64,000 bases of DNA from Bacillus sp. UNC438CL73TsuS30 (lineage in GTDB: Bacteria; Bacillota; Bacilli; Bacillales; Cytobacillaceae), in the NCBI RefSeq assembly GCF_000482325.1, contig NZ_KI535296.1:138854-202853 (forward strand), given 5' to 3'. Position numbers and translations under genes: made by a program. Below the pieces are notes generated by a model. That model ran no database searches. It saw only the letters and a list, made by a program, of their open reading frames with translations, and was not told the origin of the DNA. Shown here piece by piece: positions 1 through 8,448 of the stretch. Each line of letters opens with the position of its first letter. The first letter of the stretch is position 1.

Positions 1-1200
1 GCAGCGACTTCAGATTTGATTTCCTCTAAACCAAAGGAAGGATTAAAGATAGCACTTTCGATGGCAGCGACTTCAGATTTGATTTCCTCTAAACCAAAGG
101 AAGGATTAAAGATAGCACTTTCGATGGCAGCGACTTCAGATTTAATTTCTTCCAAGCCGAACGATGGGTTGAAGATGGCACTTTCAATGGCGGCGACTTC
201 AGATTTAATTTCCTCTAGACCGAAGGAAGGATTGAAGATAGCACTTTCAATGGCGGCGACTTCAGATTTAATTTCCTCTAGACCGAAGGAAGGATTGAAG
301 ATGGCACTTTCGATGGCAGCGACTTCAGACTTGATTTCCTCTAACCCAAAGGAAGGATTAAAGATAGCACTTTCGATAGCAGCGACTTCAGATTTGATTT
401 CTTCCAAGCCAAAAGATGGGTTGAAAATGGCACTTTCAATGGCAGCGACTTCAGATTTAATTTCCTCTAATCCGAATGACGGATTGTTTAAGATACTCAC
501 AATCACGCCGAGTGAGAGATTGGAAACAATACTCTCGATGTTGGCCACTTCAGATTTGATTTCCTCTAGACCGAAGGAAGGATTGAAAATGGCACTTTCA
601 ATCGCGGCGACCTCGGATTTGATCTCTTGCAACCCGAAGGAAGGATTGTTTAAAATGCTGACAATCAAACCGGTTGAAAAATTCTGCAGAATACTTTCAA
701 TATTGGCCACTTCGGACTTGATTTCCTGTAACCCGAAAGAAGGATTGAAGATGGCACTTTCAATCGCAGCGACCTCGGATTTGATCTCTTGCAACCCAAA
801 GGAAGGATTGTTTAAAATACTGACAATCAAACCGGTTGAAAAATTCTGAAGAATACTTTCAATGTTGGCAACCTCGGACTTGATTTCTTGTAACCCGAAG
901 GAAGGATTGAAGATGGCACTTTCAATGGCCGCAACTTCGGATTTGATTTCTTGCAACCCAAAGGAAGGATTGTTTAAAATGCTGACAATCAAACCAGTTG
1001 AAAAATTTTGAAGAGTACTTTCAATCAGCCTTATTTCTGACTTAATCTCTTCCAAACCAAAAGAGGGATTCTGAAGCAAACTTTCAATCAATCTTATTTC
1101 CGATTTGATTTCTTTCAATCCAAACGATGGATTCTTAAGCAATTTTTCTATACATCTGATTTCACACTTAATTTCCTTAAGACCATGCTTTGGATTGTCG
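1..1200 (-). repeat. In-frame 63-bp and 99-bp tandem coding repeats
   Basis: The DNA of the repeat gene consists of 63-bp units, some nearly identical (the first two units at the left edge differ little or not at all), interspersed with 99-bp units. All unit lengths are multiples of three, so expansion or contraction keeps the frame. Near-identity of neighbouring 63-bp units at 1-470, against more divergent units at 1000-1200, points to recent amplification at the 3' side of the gene. Confidence 0.85.
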
Positions 1201-1268
1201 ATTTCTTCCCAAATTTTTTCCAAAAGACGTAATATCTTGCGAAACTTATCTTTATCTTTAGGGCCCAT
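1..1268 (-). CDS. Tandem-repeat protein with NPSFGL-EIKSEV units (C-terminus off the window)
   Basis: On the minus strand an uninterrupted frame runs from an ATG at 1268 (family-like start MGPKDKDKFRKILRLLEKI) to the window edge, 422 codons without a stop. After about 25 charged helical residues the whole protein is repeats of two sizes: 21-residue units holding NPSFGL, EEIKSEVAA and IESAIF, and 33-residue units with an inserted LQNFSTGLIVSILN segment. Near the N-terminus and mid-protein the two sizes alternate; towards the left edge at least seven 21-residue units follow one another. There is no signal peptide or membrane segment, and the heptad-like EIKSEV stretches suggest a long alpha-helical rod. 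Similar unnamed repeat proteins occur in Bacillus, but I cannot assign a function. The opposite-strand open frame over 16-849 is a shadow of this repeat. Confidence 0.8.
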   Translation of the reverse strand, partial: MGPKDKDKFRKILRLLEKIWEEIDNPKHGLKEIKCEIRCIEKLLKNPSFGLKEIKSEIRLIESLLQNPSFGLEEIKSEIRLIESTLQNFSTGLIVSILNNPSFGLQEIKSEVAAIESAIFNPSFGLQEIKSEVANIESILQNFSTGLIVSILNNPSFGLQEIKSEVAAIESAIFNPSFGLQEIKSEVANIESILQNFSTGLIVSILNNPSFGLQEIKSEVAAIESAIFNPSFGLEEIKSEVANIESIVSNLSLGVIVSILNNPSFGLEEIKSEVAAIESAIFNPSFGLEEIKSEVAAIESAIFNPSFGLEEIKSEVAAIESAIFNPSFGLEEIKSEVAAIESAIFNPSFGLEEIKSEVAAIESAIFNPSFGLEEIKSEVAAIESAIFNPSFGLEEIKSEVAAIESAIFNPSFGLEEIKSEVA

Positions 1269-1362
1269 TTTCCACGCTCCATTACAATAAAATTCAAGTT
1301 TATAATATGCAATTAAACGAAGATGGTATGGGATTTGTGATATTTTACCCTATTATTAAATA

Positions 1363-1407
1363 TCGACAAAAAACGGGTGGTGACAGGCACCACCCGTTTT
1401 TTGTCGA
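1363..1407. repeat. Type A palindromic element A1 (terminator-like)
   Basis: Perfect 20-bp inverted repeat, arms TCGACAAAAAACGGGTGGTG and its complement, around a 5-base loop ACAGG. It ends 3 bases from the opuAC stop. The GC-rich inner stem GGGTGGTG/CACCACCC is flanked by six A on one side and six T on the other, so it has the form of an intrinsic terminator on both strands. It contains the core GGTGACAGGCACC shared by all dispersed repeats of this window. Confidence 0.9.
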
Positions 1408-1410
1408 ATA

Positions 1411-2295
1411 TTATTTCAAGTCCTCAATTGAATTAACATCCATATAGGCTGGAACTACTAGGCCGAGTTTTGTGCCGGCTAGGTTTTCGCCGAGGTCTTG
1501 GAATTTGTTTTTGTATTTTTTGTAGTAGTCAGCATGGGTGGATGGGAGCCAGGCTGCAACGGAGGCATCGAGGCTGCCATCGGCTATGCCGGTCCACATT
1601 GGTCCTGCTTCTACTTGTCTTAACGTAACTTTATAGCCCATGTCGGTTAAGACTTTCCCAAGGACATTGGTGCTGGCAATTTCGCTATCCCATGCAACAT
1701 AGCCGAGCGTAATTTTATCACCGGATCCTTTCTTCGCACCCTTCGTCCATTCGGCTACCTTATCCGCATTATCCTTTACCCATTTAGCGGCAGCATCTTC
1801 TGGTTGGTCTCCATCTTCAATACCGTTCATCACGACATTCATATCATCGGGAGTCCAGTGGAATTGATCGATAACCTTAAAGGCTTCTGGTAAATCTCTT
1901 TCAAGGCCATTACGGGCAATCGTATGGATCGTTTCATCTTTCCCAAACGAACCTTTAGGATCCTCTAAGTATTTCAAATCAAATTTGGCAAACATCCAAT
2001 GCGGAGTCCAGCCAGTAACAATAATCGGCTCCTTTTTGTCATAGGCTTTTTTCAAAGCGGCAGTCATTGCAGCGCTTGAACCTTCAACCAGCGTCCAATC
2101 ATCTAACCCATAATCCTTGATTGCTTTGGCAGATGCCTTCATCAAACCGGCACCAGGGTCAATCCCGATGATTTTATAATCAACACTATCCCCGACTGTT
2201 TTTCCCTTGGCATCCGAACTTGTTTTATCTGATCCACATGCGGCAAGTCCCATGGTCAATAAAGCGGCGAGTAACATCAATATCCATTTTTTCAT
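1411..2295 (-). CDS. opuAC: Glycine betaine ABC transporter substrate-binding lipoprotein OpuAC
   Basis: Extracellular lipid-anchored receptor that captures glycine betaine and delivers it to OpuAB/OpuAA. The 294 residues match the family length. The signal peptide ends in the lipobox LAAC (Cys20), giving a diacylglyceryl-Cys anchor. The mature part is an OpuAC-type periplasmic-binding fold, with tryptophan-rich segments such as GWTPHW, FHWTPDD and GPMWTG of the sort that form the aromatic ligand cage in this family. It is the last gene of opuAA-opuAB-opuAC, one base after opuAB, and is followed at once by the type A1 hairpin. Preference for glycine betaine over proline betaine or other osmolytes is inferred from the family. 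Confidence 0.93.
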   Translation of the reverse strand: MKKWILMLLAALLTMGLAACGSDKTSSDAKGKTVGDSVDYKIIGIDPGAGLMKASAKAIKDYGLDDWTLVEGSSAAMTAALKKAYDKKEPIIVTGWTPHWMFAKFDLKYLEDPKGSFGKDETIHTIARNGLERDLPEAFKVIDQFHWTPDDMNVVMNGIEDGDQPEDAAAKWVKDNADKVAEWTKGAKKGSGDKITLGYVAWDSEIASTNVLGKVLTDMGYKVTLRQVEAGPMWTGIADGSLDASVAAWLPSTHADYYKKYKNKFQDLGENLAGTKLGLVVPAYMDVNSIEDLK

Positions 2296-2296
2296 T

Positions 2297-3148
2297 TTAG
2301 GCAGTTCCCCCTTGTTTTTTGTTTTTTCCTATATTTTGCGTAATCCGGTCAAGAATGATGGCGATGACGACAATTGAAAGACCAGCTTCAAACCCTTTAC
2401 CAATTTGAATCTGTGTTACGGCCCGGTACACATCGGCACCAAGACCTGGAGCTCCAACCATGGAAGCAATGACAACCATGGATAGCGCGAGCATAATACT
2501 TTGGTTAATCCCGGCCATGATCGTAGGCATGGCCAGCGGCAATTGTACTTTTAGCAAACGTTGTCCGGTTGTCGAGCCAAACGCCTCGGTGGCTTCAATA
2601 ATATCGGCCGGAACCTGCTGGATGCCGAGAATCGTTAAGCGAATGGTCGGCGGCATCGCAAATATAACCGATGCGACAACCCCTGGAACAACACCAATAT
2701 TAAAGAAGAAAATGGCTGGAATCAGGTAGACGAAGGCAGGCATTGTTTGCATAAAGTCCAAAACAGGTGTCACCGTTTGTTTGATTGCTTGGTTTTGTGA
2801 AGCCCAAATACCCATCGGTATGCCTAAAACAATCGAAATGATGACGGCTGTGAGTACAAGCGCCAAGGTTTGGAGCATTGGATCCCAATAGCCAAGATTG
2901 GCGATTAAAAATAAACCAACTAATGTAAAAAGTGCAATTCCCTTATTAGCGATTTTCCAAGCAAGCAGTGTTAATAGAATCATAAATATATAGGAAGGGA
3001 TATAGCCGAATCCTGCGACTAAGCCATCGACAAATGATTCAAGGACTTCGGAAACTCCGTCAAAAGCCACTTCAAAAGCTGTCGTCAGCCAATTGACAAA
3101 AGCATCCACCCAATCGGCAATCGGGAGTTTTGGCAACCAATTTTCCAT
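2297..3148 (-). CDS. opuAB: Glycine betaine ABC transporter permease OpuAB
   Basis: Integral membrane subunit of the OpuA osmoprotectant importer, 283 residues, the usual size for OpuAB/ProW. It has an amphipathic N-terminus, several strongly hydrophobic helices and the BPD_transp_1 region, with the EAA-type loop around residues 185-205 (IEATEAFGST) that contacts the ATPase. It starts 3 bases after the opuAA stop and ends one base before opuAC, so the three genes should be translated from one mRNA. The function in osmotic stress protection is established for B. subtilis OpuA. Confidence 0.93.
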   Translation of the reverse strand: MENWLPKLPIADWVDAFVNWLTTAFEVAFDGVSEVLESFVDGLVAGFGYIPSYIFMILLTLLAWKIANKGIALFTLVGLFLIANLGYWDPMLQTLALVLTAVIISIVLGIPMGIWASQNQAIKQTVTPVLDFMQTMPAFVYLIPAIFFFNIGVVPGVVASVIFAMPPTIRLTILGIQQVPADIIEATEAFGSTTGQRLLKVQLPLAMPTIMAGINQSIMLALSMVVIASMVGAPGLGADVYRAVTQIQIGKGFEAGLSIVVIAIILDRITQNIGKNKKQGGTA

Positions 3149-3151
3149 CGT

Positions 3152-4399
3152 TTATTCACCCCTACTTTCTTGAACGGCTGCGACTTCGGATTTTGCGGTT
3201 TCTAATTGATTAATTGTGTCATTGTTGCCCGCCAGCGCAGCAATGACGGCCCCTCTGACAAGAATCCCACTTAAGCGCTTGTTTTCGTCGACAACTGCTA
3301 CCGGAATGGATGCAGTCGAGACTTTTTCAAATAAATCGGTTAATAAAGTATCGGGCGCAACAGTGGAAATATCCGTTTGTAAAATTTCCCGGACTAAGAG
3401 GCCATGTTCAAGCGCATTTTTTGCAACAGAGGCAGTGATCGCTCCGAGCAGAGTTTTCTTTTTATCGACGACATAAATACTCGAAATTCCTAGTTCCCTC
3501 ATCATCTGTAGGGCAACTCTCGGACCTTTTTCAATCGAAATAGACTCAGCACGTTTCATGACATGACCGGCTGTCAATACTTTGGATAGGTCGACATCCT
3601 CTACGAATCTCTCAACATAGTCGTTTGATGGGTTGATGAGGATTTCCTCCGGTGTTCCAATTTGAACAATTGAACCATCCTTCATCAAGGCAATACGGTC
3701 ACCGATTCGGAGCGCTTCGTCCAGATCGTGGGTAATAAACACAATTGTTTTTTTCATCTTAGACTGAAGTTCGAGCAGCTCATCCTGCATATCTTTGCGA
3801 ATTAAGGGATCGAGTGCACTAAAGGCTTCATCCATCAAGAGAATATCGGCATCATTGGCAAGGGCACGTGCCAATCCAACCCGTTGCTGCATTCCGCCGC
3901 TCAGCTGTTTCGGGTACTGGTTTTCGTATCCTTCGAGCCCGACAAGCTTTAAAGCCTCCAGCGCCTTTTCTTTGCGGATTTCTTTTGCAACCCCCTGAAC
4001 CTCCAGCCCGTATTCGGTATTTTCTAAAACCGTGCGGTGGGGGAGGAGTGCAAATTTTTGGAAGACCATACTGATTTTTTTTCGGCGTACGTTTCGAAGC
4101 TGTTCTTTGTTCATTTTTACAATGTCTTTCCCATCAATCAGGACTTCACCGGAGGTAGGCTCAATCAAGCGATTGATTAATCGCACCAATGTGGATTTGC
4201 CGCTTCCGGATAGACCCATGATGACAAAAATTTCGCCGGCTTCGACTTCGAAGTTGGCCTGGCTAACACCTACGGTTGCACCAGTTTTCTTTAAAATGCT
4301 TTGTTTAGTCTCTCCCTTTCTCAATAGCTGAAGAGCCGTTTTTGATTTTCCAAAAACTTTTGTGACATTACGAACTTGAATTTTATAGTTGTTACTCAT
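3152..4399 (-). CDS. opuAA: Glycine betaine ABC transporter ATPase OpuAA with tandem CBS domains
   Basis: ATP-hydrolysing subunit of OpuA, 415 residues. Walker A GLSGSGKST lies at residues 62-70, the ABC signature LSGGMQQR at about 166, and Walker B ILLMDEAFSALD at about 185, followed by the switch histidine in FITHDLDEA. Residues from about 280 to 400 form a CBS pair, which in OpuA-type transporters senses ionic strength or nucleotides. The ATG at 4399 is preceded by GAGGTGAACT. It is the first gene of the operon and is divergent from the GbsR-type regulator. Confidence 0.94.
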   Translation of the reverse strand: MSNNYKIQVRNVTKVFGKSKTALQLLRKGETKQSILKKTGATVGVSQANFEVEAGEIFVIMGLSGSGKSTLVRLINRLIEPTSGEVLIDGKDIVKMNKEQLRNVRRKKISMVFQKFALLPHRTVLENTEYGLEVQGVAKEIRKEKALEALKLVGLEGYENQYPKQLSGGMQQRVGLARALANDADILLMDEAFSALDPLIRKDMQDELLELQSKMKKTIVFITHDLDEALRIGDRIALMKDGSIVQIGTPEEILINPSNDYVERFVEDVDLSKVLTAGHVMKRAESISIEKGPRVALQMMRELGISSIYVVDKKKTLLGAITASVAKNALEHGLLVREILQTDISTVAPDTLLTDLFEKVSTASIPVAVVDENKRLSGILVRGAVIAALAGNNDTINQLETAKSEVAAVQESRGE

Positions 4400-4432
4400 A
4401 GTTCACCTCGATTTTTTCCAACTGACTATCTT

Positions 4433-4462
4433 ATTGTAGATTATCTTGGATTTACTGGGCAA
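4433..4462 (-). promoter_or_regulatory. Candidate sigma-A promoter of opuA
   Basis: On the minus strand TTGCCC (4462-4457), an 18-base spacer and TACAAT (4438-4433) lie 34 bases upstream of the opuAA start. The -10 is close to consensus and the -35 weak, as expected for an inducible osmostress promoter. Called from pattern alone. Confidence 0.5.
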
Positions 4463-4628
4463 TGTTGGTATTTGGTCAAATCCGTTCATAAAGAACGTAC
4501 AGAAAAAACTTTACAAAGTGTATTCGTATTATTCTTACAATTCCTCTGAAATGCTCCTTAATGCTCCCTAACTAGCTCCTTTACTTTTCAATTTTTCATG
4601 ATAATCTTATAAAGGACACGATTGTAAA

Positions 4629-5180
4629 GTGAGTGTGAATTGGATCATGGATGGAGAACAAAAGCTTGAGCATGCCCGTGAGCGGGTAATAGAGGCGATT
4701 TCTCAAAATATGAATTTATATGGTGTAACGGAATCTGTTGGACGTTTATATGGTGCTTTGTATTTTCAGGAGGGACCATTGACATTAGATGATATGAAGG
4801 AAGAGCTCGGGATGAGCAAAACGAGTATGAGCACATCTGTCCGAAGTCTTTTAGAGTTAAAAATGGTCGGGAAGGTATGGAAAAAAGGGGTCAGGAAGGA
4901 TCTTTATCAAGCCGAATCGGATTGGTATCAAACCTTTATTGATTTTTTTACGATTAAGTGGAGGTCCGGGATCTCAATCAATGCTTCAGCGATGGAAAAA
5001 TCACTTCGGGAGCTTCGGTTGCTTATAGAGGATGAAAGTGTTGAGGAGCTAACGAAAGAGAAGGCCCGGTTGGATATTGATAAACTTACTGATGCGCTTG
5101 AATACTATGACTGGCTGAACCGGTTAGTGGATAGTTTTGAGTCCGAGGAGATCTTTAATTTTATACCGAAGAAGAGATAG
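4629..5180 (+). CDS. GbsR/MarR-type regulator, choline or glycine betaine responsive
   Basis: DNA-binding repressor of the GbsR family, 183 residues; B. subtilis GbsR is of similar length and represses choline import and glycine betaine synthesis genes. A winged helix lies at about residues 35-95 (LTLDDMKEELGMSKTSMSTS), followed by a helical dimerisation region. The called start is GTG 4629, with AAAGGA 12 bases upstream; GTG 4635 or ATG 4647 are alternatives. It is divergent from opuA across a 229-bp gap, whereas in B. subtilis gbsR sits beside gbsAB, so here it probably controls opuA directly. OpcR is a close paralogue, so no symbol is assigned. Confidence 0.85.
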   Translation: MSVNWIMDGEQKLEHARERVIEAISQNMNLYGVTESVGRLYGALYFQEGPLTLDDMKEELGMSKTSMSTSVRSLLELKMVGKVWKKGVRKDLYQAESDWYQTFIDFFTIKWRSGISINASAMEKSLRELRLLIEDESVEELTKEKARLDIDKLTDALEYYDWLNRLVDSFESEEIFNFIPKKR

Positions 5181-5192
5181 TGCTTTTACGTG

Positions 5193-5227
5193 AAAAAATC
5201 ACCTGCCTAGTTGGCCGGTGATTTTTT
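5193..5227. terminator. Bidirectional intrinsic terminator
   Basis: Stem AAAAAATCACC/GGTGATTTTTT between the gbsR-like gene and the convergent SH3 gene. The stem covers the last codons and stop (5207-5209) of the minus-strand gene. Confidence 0.85.
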
Positions 5228-5959
5228 CTTTAAACTTTTTAAAATCGTAACTGTTTTCCCGTTATTGGTCGCTTTCACAAGCCCGATGTTTTTGGCGAAA
5301 TAGGTGATATAGCCGGAATCCTCTTTTACGATGATGCAATTTTTAAAGGTACCAGCCGGGGTTTTGACGGTTTTCGTAATGGAGGTAATCCTTGCCTTGC
5401 CTTCACCTTCGTAACCGACGTCCCAAGACTGCCCTACTTTTGCCGGGTATTTGATATCGATATAGTATTCGGAGTCAATATATCCCGTGTAAAGGCCTTT
5501 ACTGTTTTCGCTAACAATGAACAGTTGTTTTCCAGACTCCTTGGAAGAATAGTACCATTTGTCCCAGATTTGGTTATACTTTTTCCCAGTGGGGATCAAT
5601 TGGTAGGTTCCATCTTTTCTTGTATAGGTATAAATCTTGGTTTTGTCTATTAGATAGCTTGCACGTTTTGCAGCTGTGAATTTTAGATACTTCGTATAAA
5701 CATAGGCTTTTTTTGATTTGTAACGGATTTCGGACCATTTTCCGTGGTTCATTTTAGAATAGACAGTGACCTTGGTGCCTTTTTTCAAGGTTCCTATTTT
5801 TTTAGCGTTGAGGCTAGGTTTTTCTCTTACATTTAATATACTTGCCATTACGGTCGCGGTCGACTTGGACTTAGTAACCGCCTGTGCAGGGATATTAAAT
5901 GGAAGAAAGATGCCAACTAGTAGAGAAAGTAGAATCGTTAATTTCAACAAAGATTTCAA
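5207..5959 (-). CDS. Secreted SH3-domain protein
   Basis: Exported protein of 250 residues with a signal peptide ending near PAQA. An SH3b domain at about residues 35-90 (SILNVREKPSLNAKKIG) is typical of cell-wall-binding proteins. The remaining 150 residues form an aromatic-rich beta region with no catalytic motif that I recognise. I prefer TTG 5959 (MKSLLKLTILL), which has GGAGGGG about 8 bases upstream; the upstream GTG 5965 would overlap the ribosome binding site. Monocistronic. The role of the C-terminal half is unknown. Confidence 0.8.
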   Translation of the reverse strand: MKSLLKLTILLSLLVGIFLPFNIPAQAVTKSKSTATVMASILNVREKPSLNAKKIGTLKKGTKVTVYSKMNHGKWSEIRYKSKKAYVYTKYLKFTAAKRASYLIDKTKIYTYTRKDGTYQLIPTGKKYNQIWDKWYYSSKESGKQLFIVSENSKGLYTGYIDSEYYIDIKYPAKVGQSWDVGYEGEGKARITSITKTVKTPAGTFKNCIIVKEDSGYITYFAKNIGLVKATNNGKTVTILKSLKKKSPAN

Positions 5960-6111
5960 AGCCACCCCTCCATTTCCTTTATTACTATAATTGTAACGAA
6001 CCTCGTAACAGAGAGTAACCTAATATAATAACAAATATTCAGACAATTTATTCATAGTATTTCCCGGAAAATTGTAGAAGATTGATGAGTTTTGGATTGG
6101 GGAGGTATGGT

Positions 6112-6156
6112 TCGACAAAATTCGGGTGGTGACAGGCACCGCCCGAATTTTGTCGA
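6112..6156. repeat. Type A palindromic element A2 (terminator-like)
   Basis: Arms TCGACAAAATTCGGGTGGTG and CACCGCCCGAATTTTGTCGA with one mismatch, around the core GGTGACAGGCACC. It abuts the stop codon of the oxidoreductase gene (6157), the same placement as A1. Confidence 0.88.
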
Positions 6157-8184
6157 TTAGATTTTTTCAACATTTACCCTACCGGAAAAGAAGGTGGCGC
6201 CGCCGCCCATGTCGGCGATTCGGTCGGGTGTTAGGGTGTTTACGAGTTGCCTGGTGCCTTGTTGGTCGGCCCAGAGGCCTTGGGTGACGAGGACTCCTGG
6301 GAGGACGTTTTCGCCGATGCTTACTTTTAGGACGCATTCGCCTCGGTGGTTCCAGATGCGGACCTGGGCACCGTCCACAATTCCTTCCTTAACTGCATCG
6401 CGAACATTCATATGCAGACGCGGTTCTTTTTCAAGTGTGGTGTGCTTCTGATTGTTTGAAAAAGTAGAGTTTAAGAAATTATGATTAGGTGCCGGAACAA
6501 AGGAATAGTCGAAATCCCCGTCCTCTTGTAAAGGTATAAAGGTTGGCAATGGGGGATGCCCATCTTCCTTCATCTTTTCTGAGTAAAGCTCAATTTTTCC
6601 GCTTGGGGTTGCAAGCTTTCCAGGGAAAAGTGGTTTCACCTTTGCTTTCAGATAATGATGTTCGGCCAGCCTCGCAAAATCAATGCCTTCCAAATAAGGA
6701 TTTCTCGAATGATCCAATGCTTCGGCAATCATTTGCGCTTCCGATTGTTTAAACACAGGTTCATCAAAACCCATCGCTTCGGCCAGCAGCCGGAAAACTT
6801 CAATATTCGATTTTGCCTCGTAGTATGGCCCGATGACGGGCTGCTGAAGCTGGATATAGTGATGCCAGTAGGAGGTGTAAAAATCCGTATTTTCAAAGGA
6901 TGATGTCGCTGGCAAAATGATATCAGCGTATTTCGCCGTATCGGTTAAAAATAAATCATGGACGACCGTAAATAAGTCTTCCCGGGCAAGGCCTTCGCGA
7001 ACTTTATTGCCATTAGGCGCCACAACAGCCGGATTTGAACCGTACACATAAAGGGATTTCACAGGTGGGTCCAATGTCAGCAATGCTTCACCAAGAAGAT
7101 TCATATTAATAACGCGGGTGTTTTTATTTTTTAATAAATCTGGGCGCTGTAATCGAAGCACATTATGTGACAAGTAGCCGCCATTTCCCTTAATAGCTCC
7201 GCCGCCTTTTACAAGCCATTGGCCGGTGAGTGCTGGTAAACATGCAACCGTTCGGACGAACATCCCGCCATTGTCATGGTGTTGCGGACCGTTTCCGATT
7301 CGAGTAAAAGAAGGTGAGGTTTTTCCGTACATTCGCGCCAGTTTATAGATATCCTCGGAAGAAACACCTGTGATTCTTGAAACAGTGTCCGGGTCATATT
7401 GGCGGACATGTTCGCGAAGTTCTTCGTATCCCACGGTGTATTTTTGTAAAAAGTCTTCGTTGACTAGATTTTCGGCAAATAAAATATGCATAATACCAAG
7501 GGCGAGGGCGCTGTCGGTTCCTGGTAAAATCGGAATAAACCAATCTGCTAATCTACCAGTCTGGTTTTTGTTAACGTCAATGACAACAATTTTCGCCCCG
7601 TTTTGTTTGCGGGCCTTTTGGGCAATCGCCACCTGATGCATATTGGTGCTGACGGCATTGATGCCCCAAAAAATAAAAAGTTTCGAATGGATGGTATCTT
7701 CAGGATCAATGCCGAAGCTGCCGCCCATCGTATATTTATAGCCGGCTGAACCCGCAGAGGAGCAGATGGATCGTTCGAGTTGGGATGCGCCCAGGCGATT
7801 GAAGAAGCGGCGGTCCATGCCTTCCGCGCTGAGATTTCCCATATTCCCATAAAAACTGTAGGGGAGGATGCTTTCCGGTCCATCGGTTTGGATCAGGTTT
7901 TTCCAATGGTCGGTTATCGTTTGGATTGCTTCATTCCAAGTGATCTGTTCAAACTGACCTTCTCCTTTTCGCCCCGTTCGTCTTAGCGGGTATTTCAAAC
8001 GTTTCTCATCATTGATCCGGTAAGTCATATTCCTGACCTTATTACAAATATGGCCTTGAGTTACCGGATGATTAGGATCTCCCTCCACCTTAATAATTTT
8101 CCCGTTTTCCTTTTGTAAAAGAAGACCACATTGATCCGGACAATCAAGCGGGCAAACGGCCTTGAAAATACCGTTTTGGTTCAT
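6157..8184 (-). CDS. Molybdopterin-dependent oxidoreductase (YyaE-like)
   Basis: Cytoplasmic enzyme of the DMSO-reductase superfamily, 675 residues from ATG 8184. The N-terminus has a [4Fe-4S] site C-x3-C-x3-C (CPLDCPDQC, residues 11-19) with a fourth Cys in GHICNK, then the Molybdopterin domain and a C-terminal Molydop_binding domain from about residue 560. ATG 8184 has AAAGGAGGT seven bases upstream, so it is preferred over an in-frame ATG at 8211. There is no twin-arginine signal. No partner subunit, cofactor gene or transporter is adjacent, so the substrate is unknown; B. subtilis YyaE is an uncharacterised relative. Confidence 0.85.
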   Translation of the reverse strand: MNQNGIFKAVCPLDCPDQCGLLLQKENGKIIKVEGDPNHPVTQGHICNKVRNMTYRINDEKRLKYPLRRTGRKGEGQFEQITWNEAIQTITDHWKNLIQTDGPESILPYSFYGNMGNLSAEGMDRRFFNRLGASQLERSICSSAGSAGYKYTMGGSFGIDPEDTIHSKLFIFWGINAVSTNMHQVAIAQKARKQNGAKIVVIDVNKNQTGRLADWFIPILPGTDSALALGIMHILFAENLVNEDFLQKYTVGYEELREHVRQYDPDTVSRITGVSSEDIYKLARMYGKTSPSFTRIGNGPQHHDNGGMFVRTVACLPALTGQWLVKGGGAIKGNGGYLSHNVLRLQRPDLLKNKNTRVINMNLLGEALLTLDPPVKSLYVYGSNPAVVAPNGNKVREGLAREDLFTVVHDLFLTDTAKYADIILPATSSFENTDFYTSYWHHYIQLQQPVIGPYYEAKSNIEVFRLLAEAMGFDEPVFKQSEAQMIAEALDHSRNPYLEGIDFARLAEHHYLKAKVKPLFPGKLATPSGKIELYSEKMKEDGHPPLPTFIPLQEDGDFDYSFVPAPNHNFLNSTFSNNQKHTTLEKEPRLHMNVRDAVKEGIVDGAQVRIWNHRGECVLKVSIGENVLPGVLVTQGLWADQQGTRQLVNTLTPDRIADMGGGATFFSGRVNVEKI

Positions 8185-8223
8185 GACTGTACCTCCTTTT
8201 TTAGTTTTCACACCGTTTCACAA

Positions 8224-8279
8224 GGTGACAGGCACCGTTCGTGGACTTTTCGCCCGTTTTGTCCGTGTAGGGTGGACAT
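8224..8279 (+). repeat. Type B repeat element B1
   Basis: Core GGTGACAGGCACC followed by GTTCGTGGACTTTTCG, then GTTTTGTCCGTGT and GGGTGGACAT. It lies upstream of the oxidoreductase gene and is the leftmost of eight type B copies. Confidence 0.88.
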
Positions 8280-8396
8280 GATGGAGTGAATACATTTTTT
8301 GGTTGTTGTTTTCATCATAAGTCAGTTTGGGATGTCTAGCAAGGTGGGAATAGGGGAAACTGATAGGGGCCTAGCCGACAAAAAAACCGCAACAAA

Positions 8397-8438
8397 AAAG
8401 TCCCAAGTGCACGATCTAACCTCAGCATTTGGGACTTT
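8397..8438 (-). terminator. Intrinsic terminator of the LysM-3D gene
   Basis: Stem AAAGTCCCAA/TTGGGACTTT with a 22-base loop, just after the stop at 8449 on the minus strand; the T-rich side reads into a run of T in that direction. Confidence 0.75.
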
Positions 8439-8448
8439 CATTTATATT

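Noticed and set aside
16..849. Plus-strand open frame of 277 codons
   Set aside because: Mirror image of the minus-strand repeat gene; the repeat has no stops on either strand.
1..1020. Possible CRISPR array
   Set aside because: Repeats adjoin without spacers and are coding, multiples of three.
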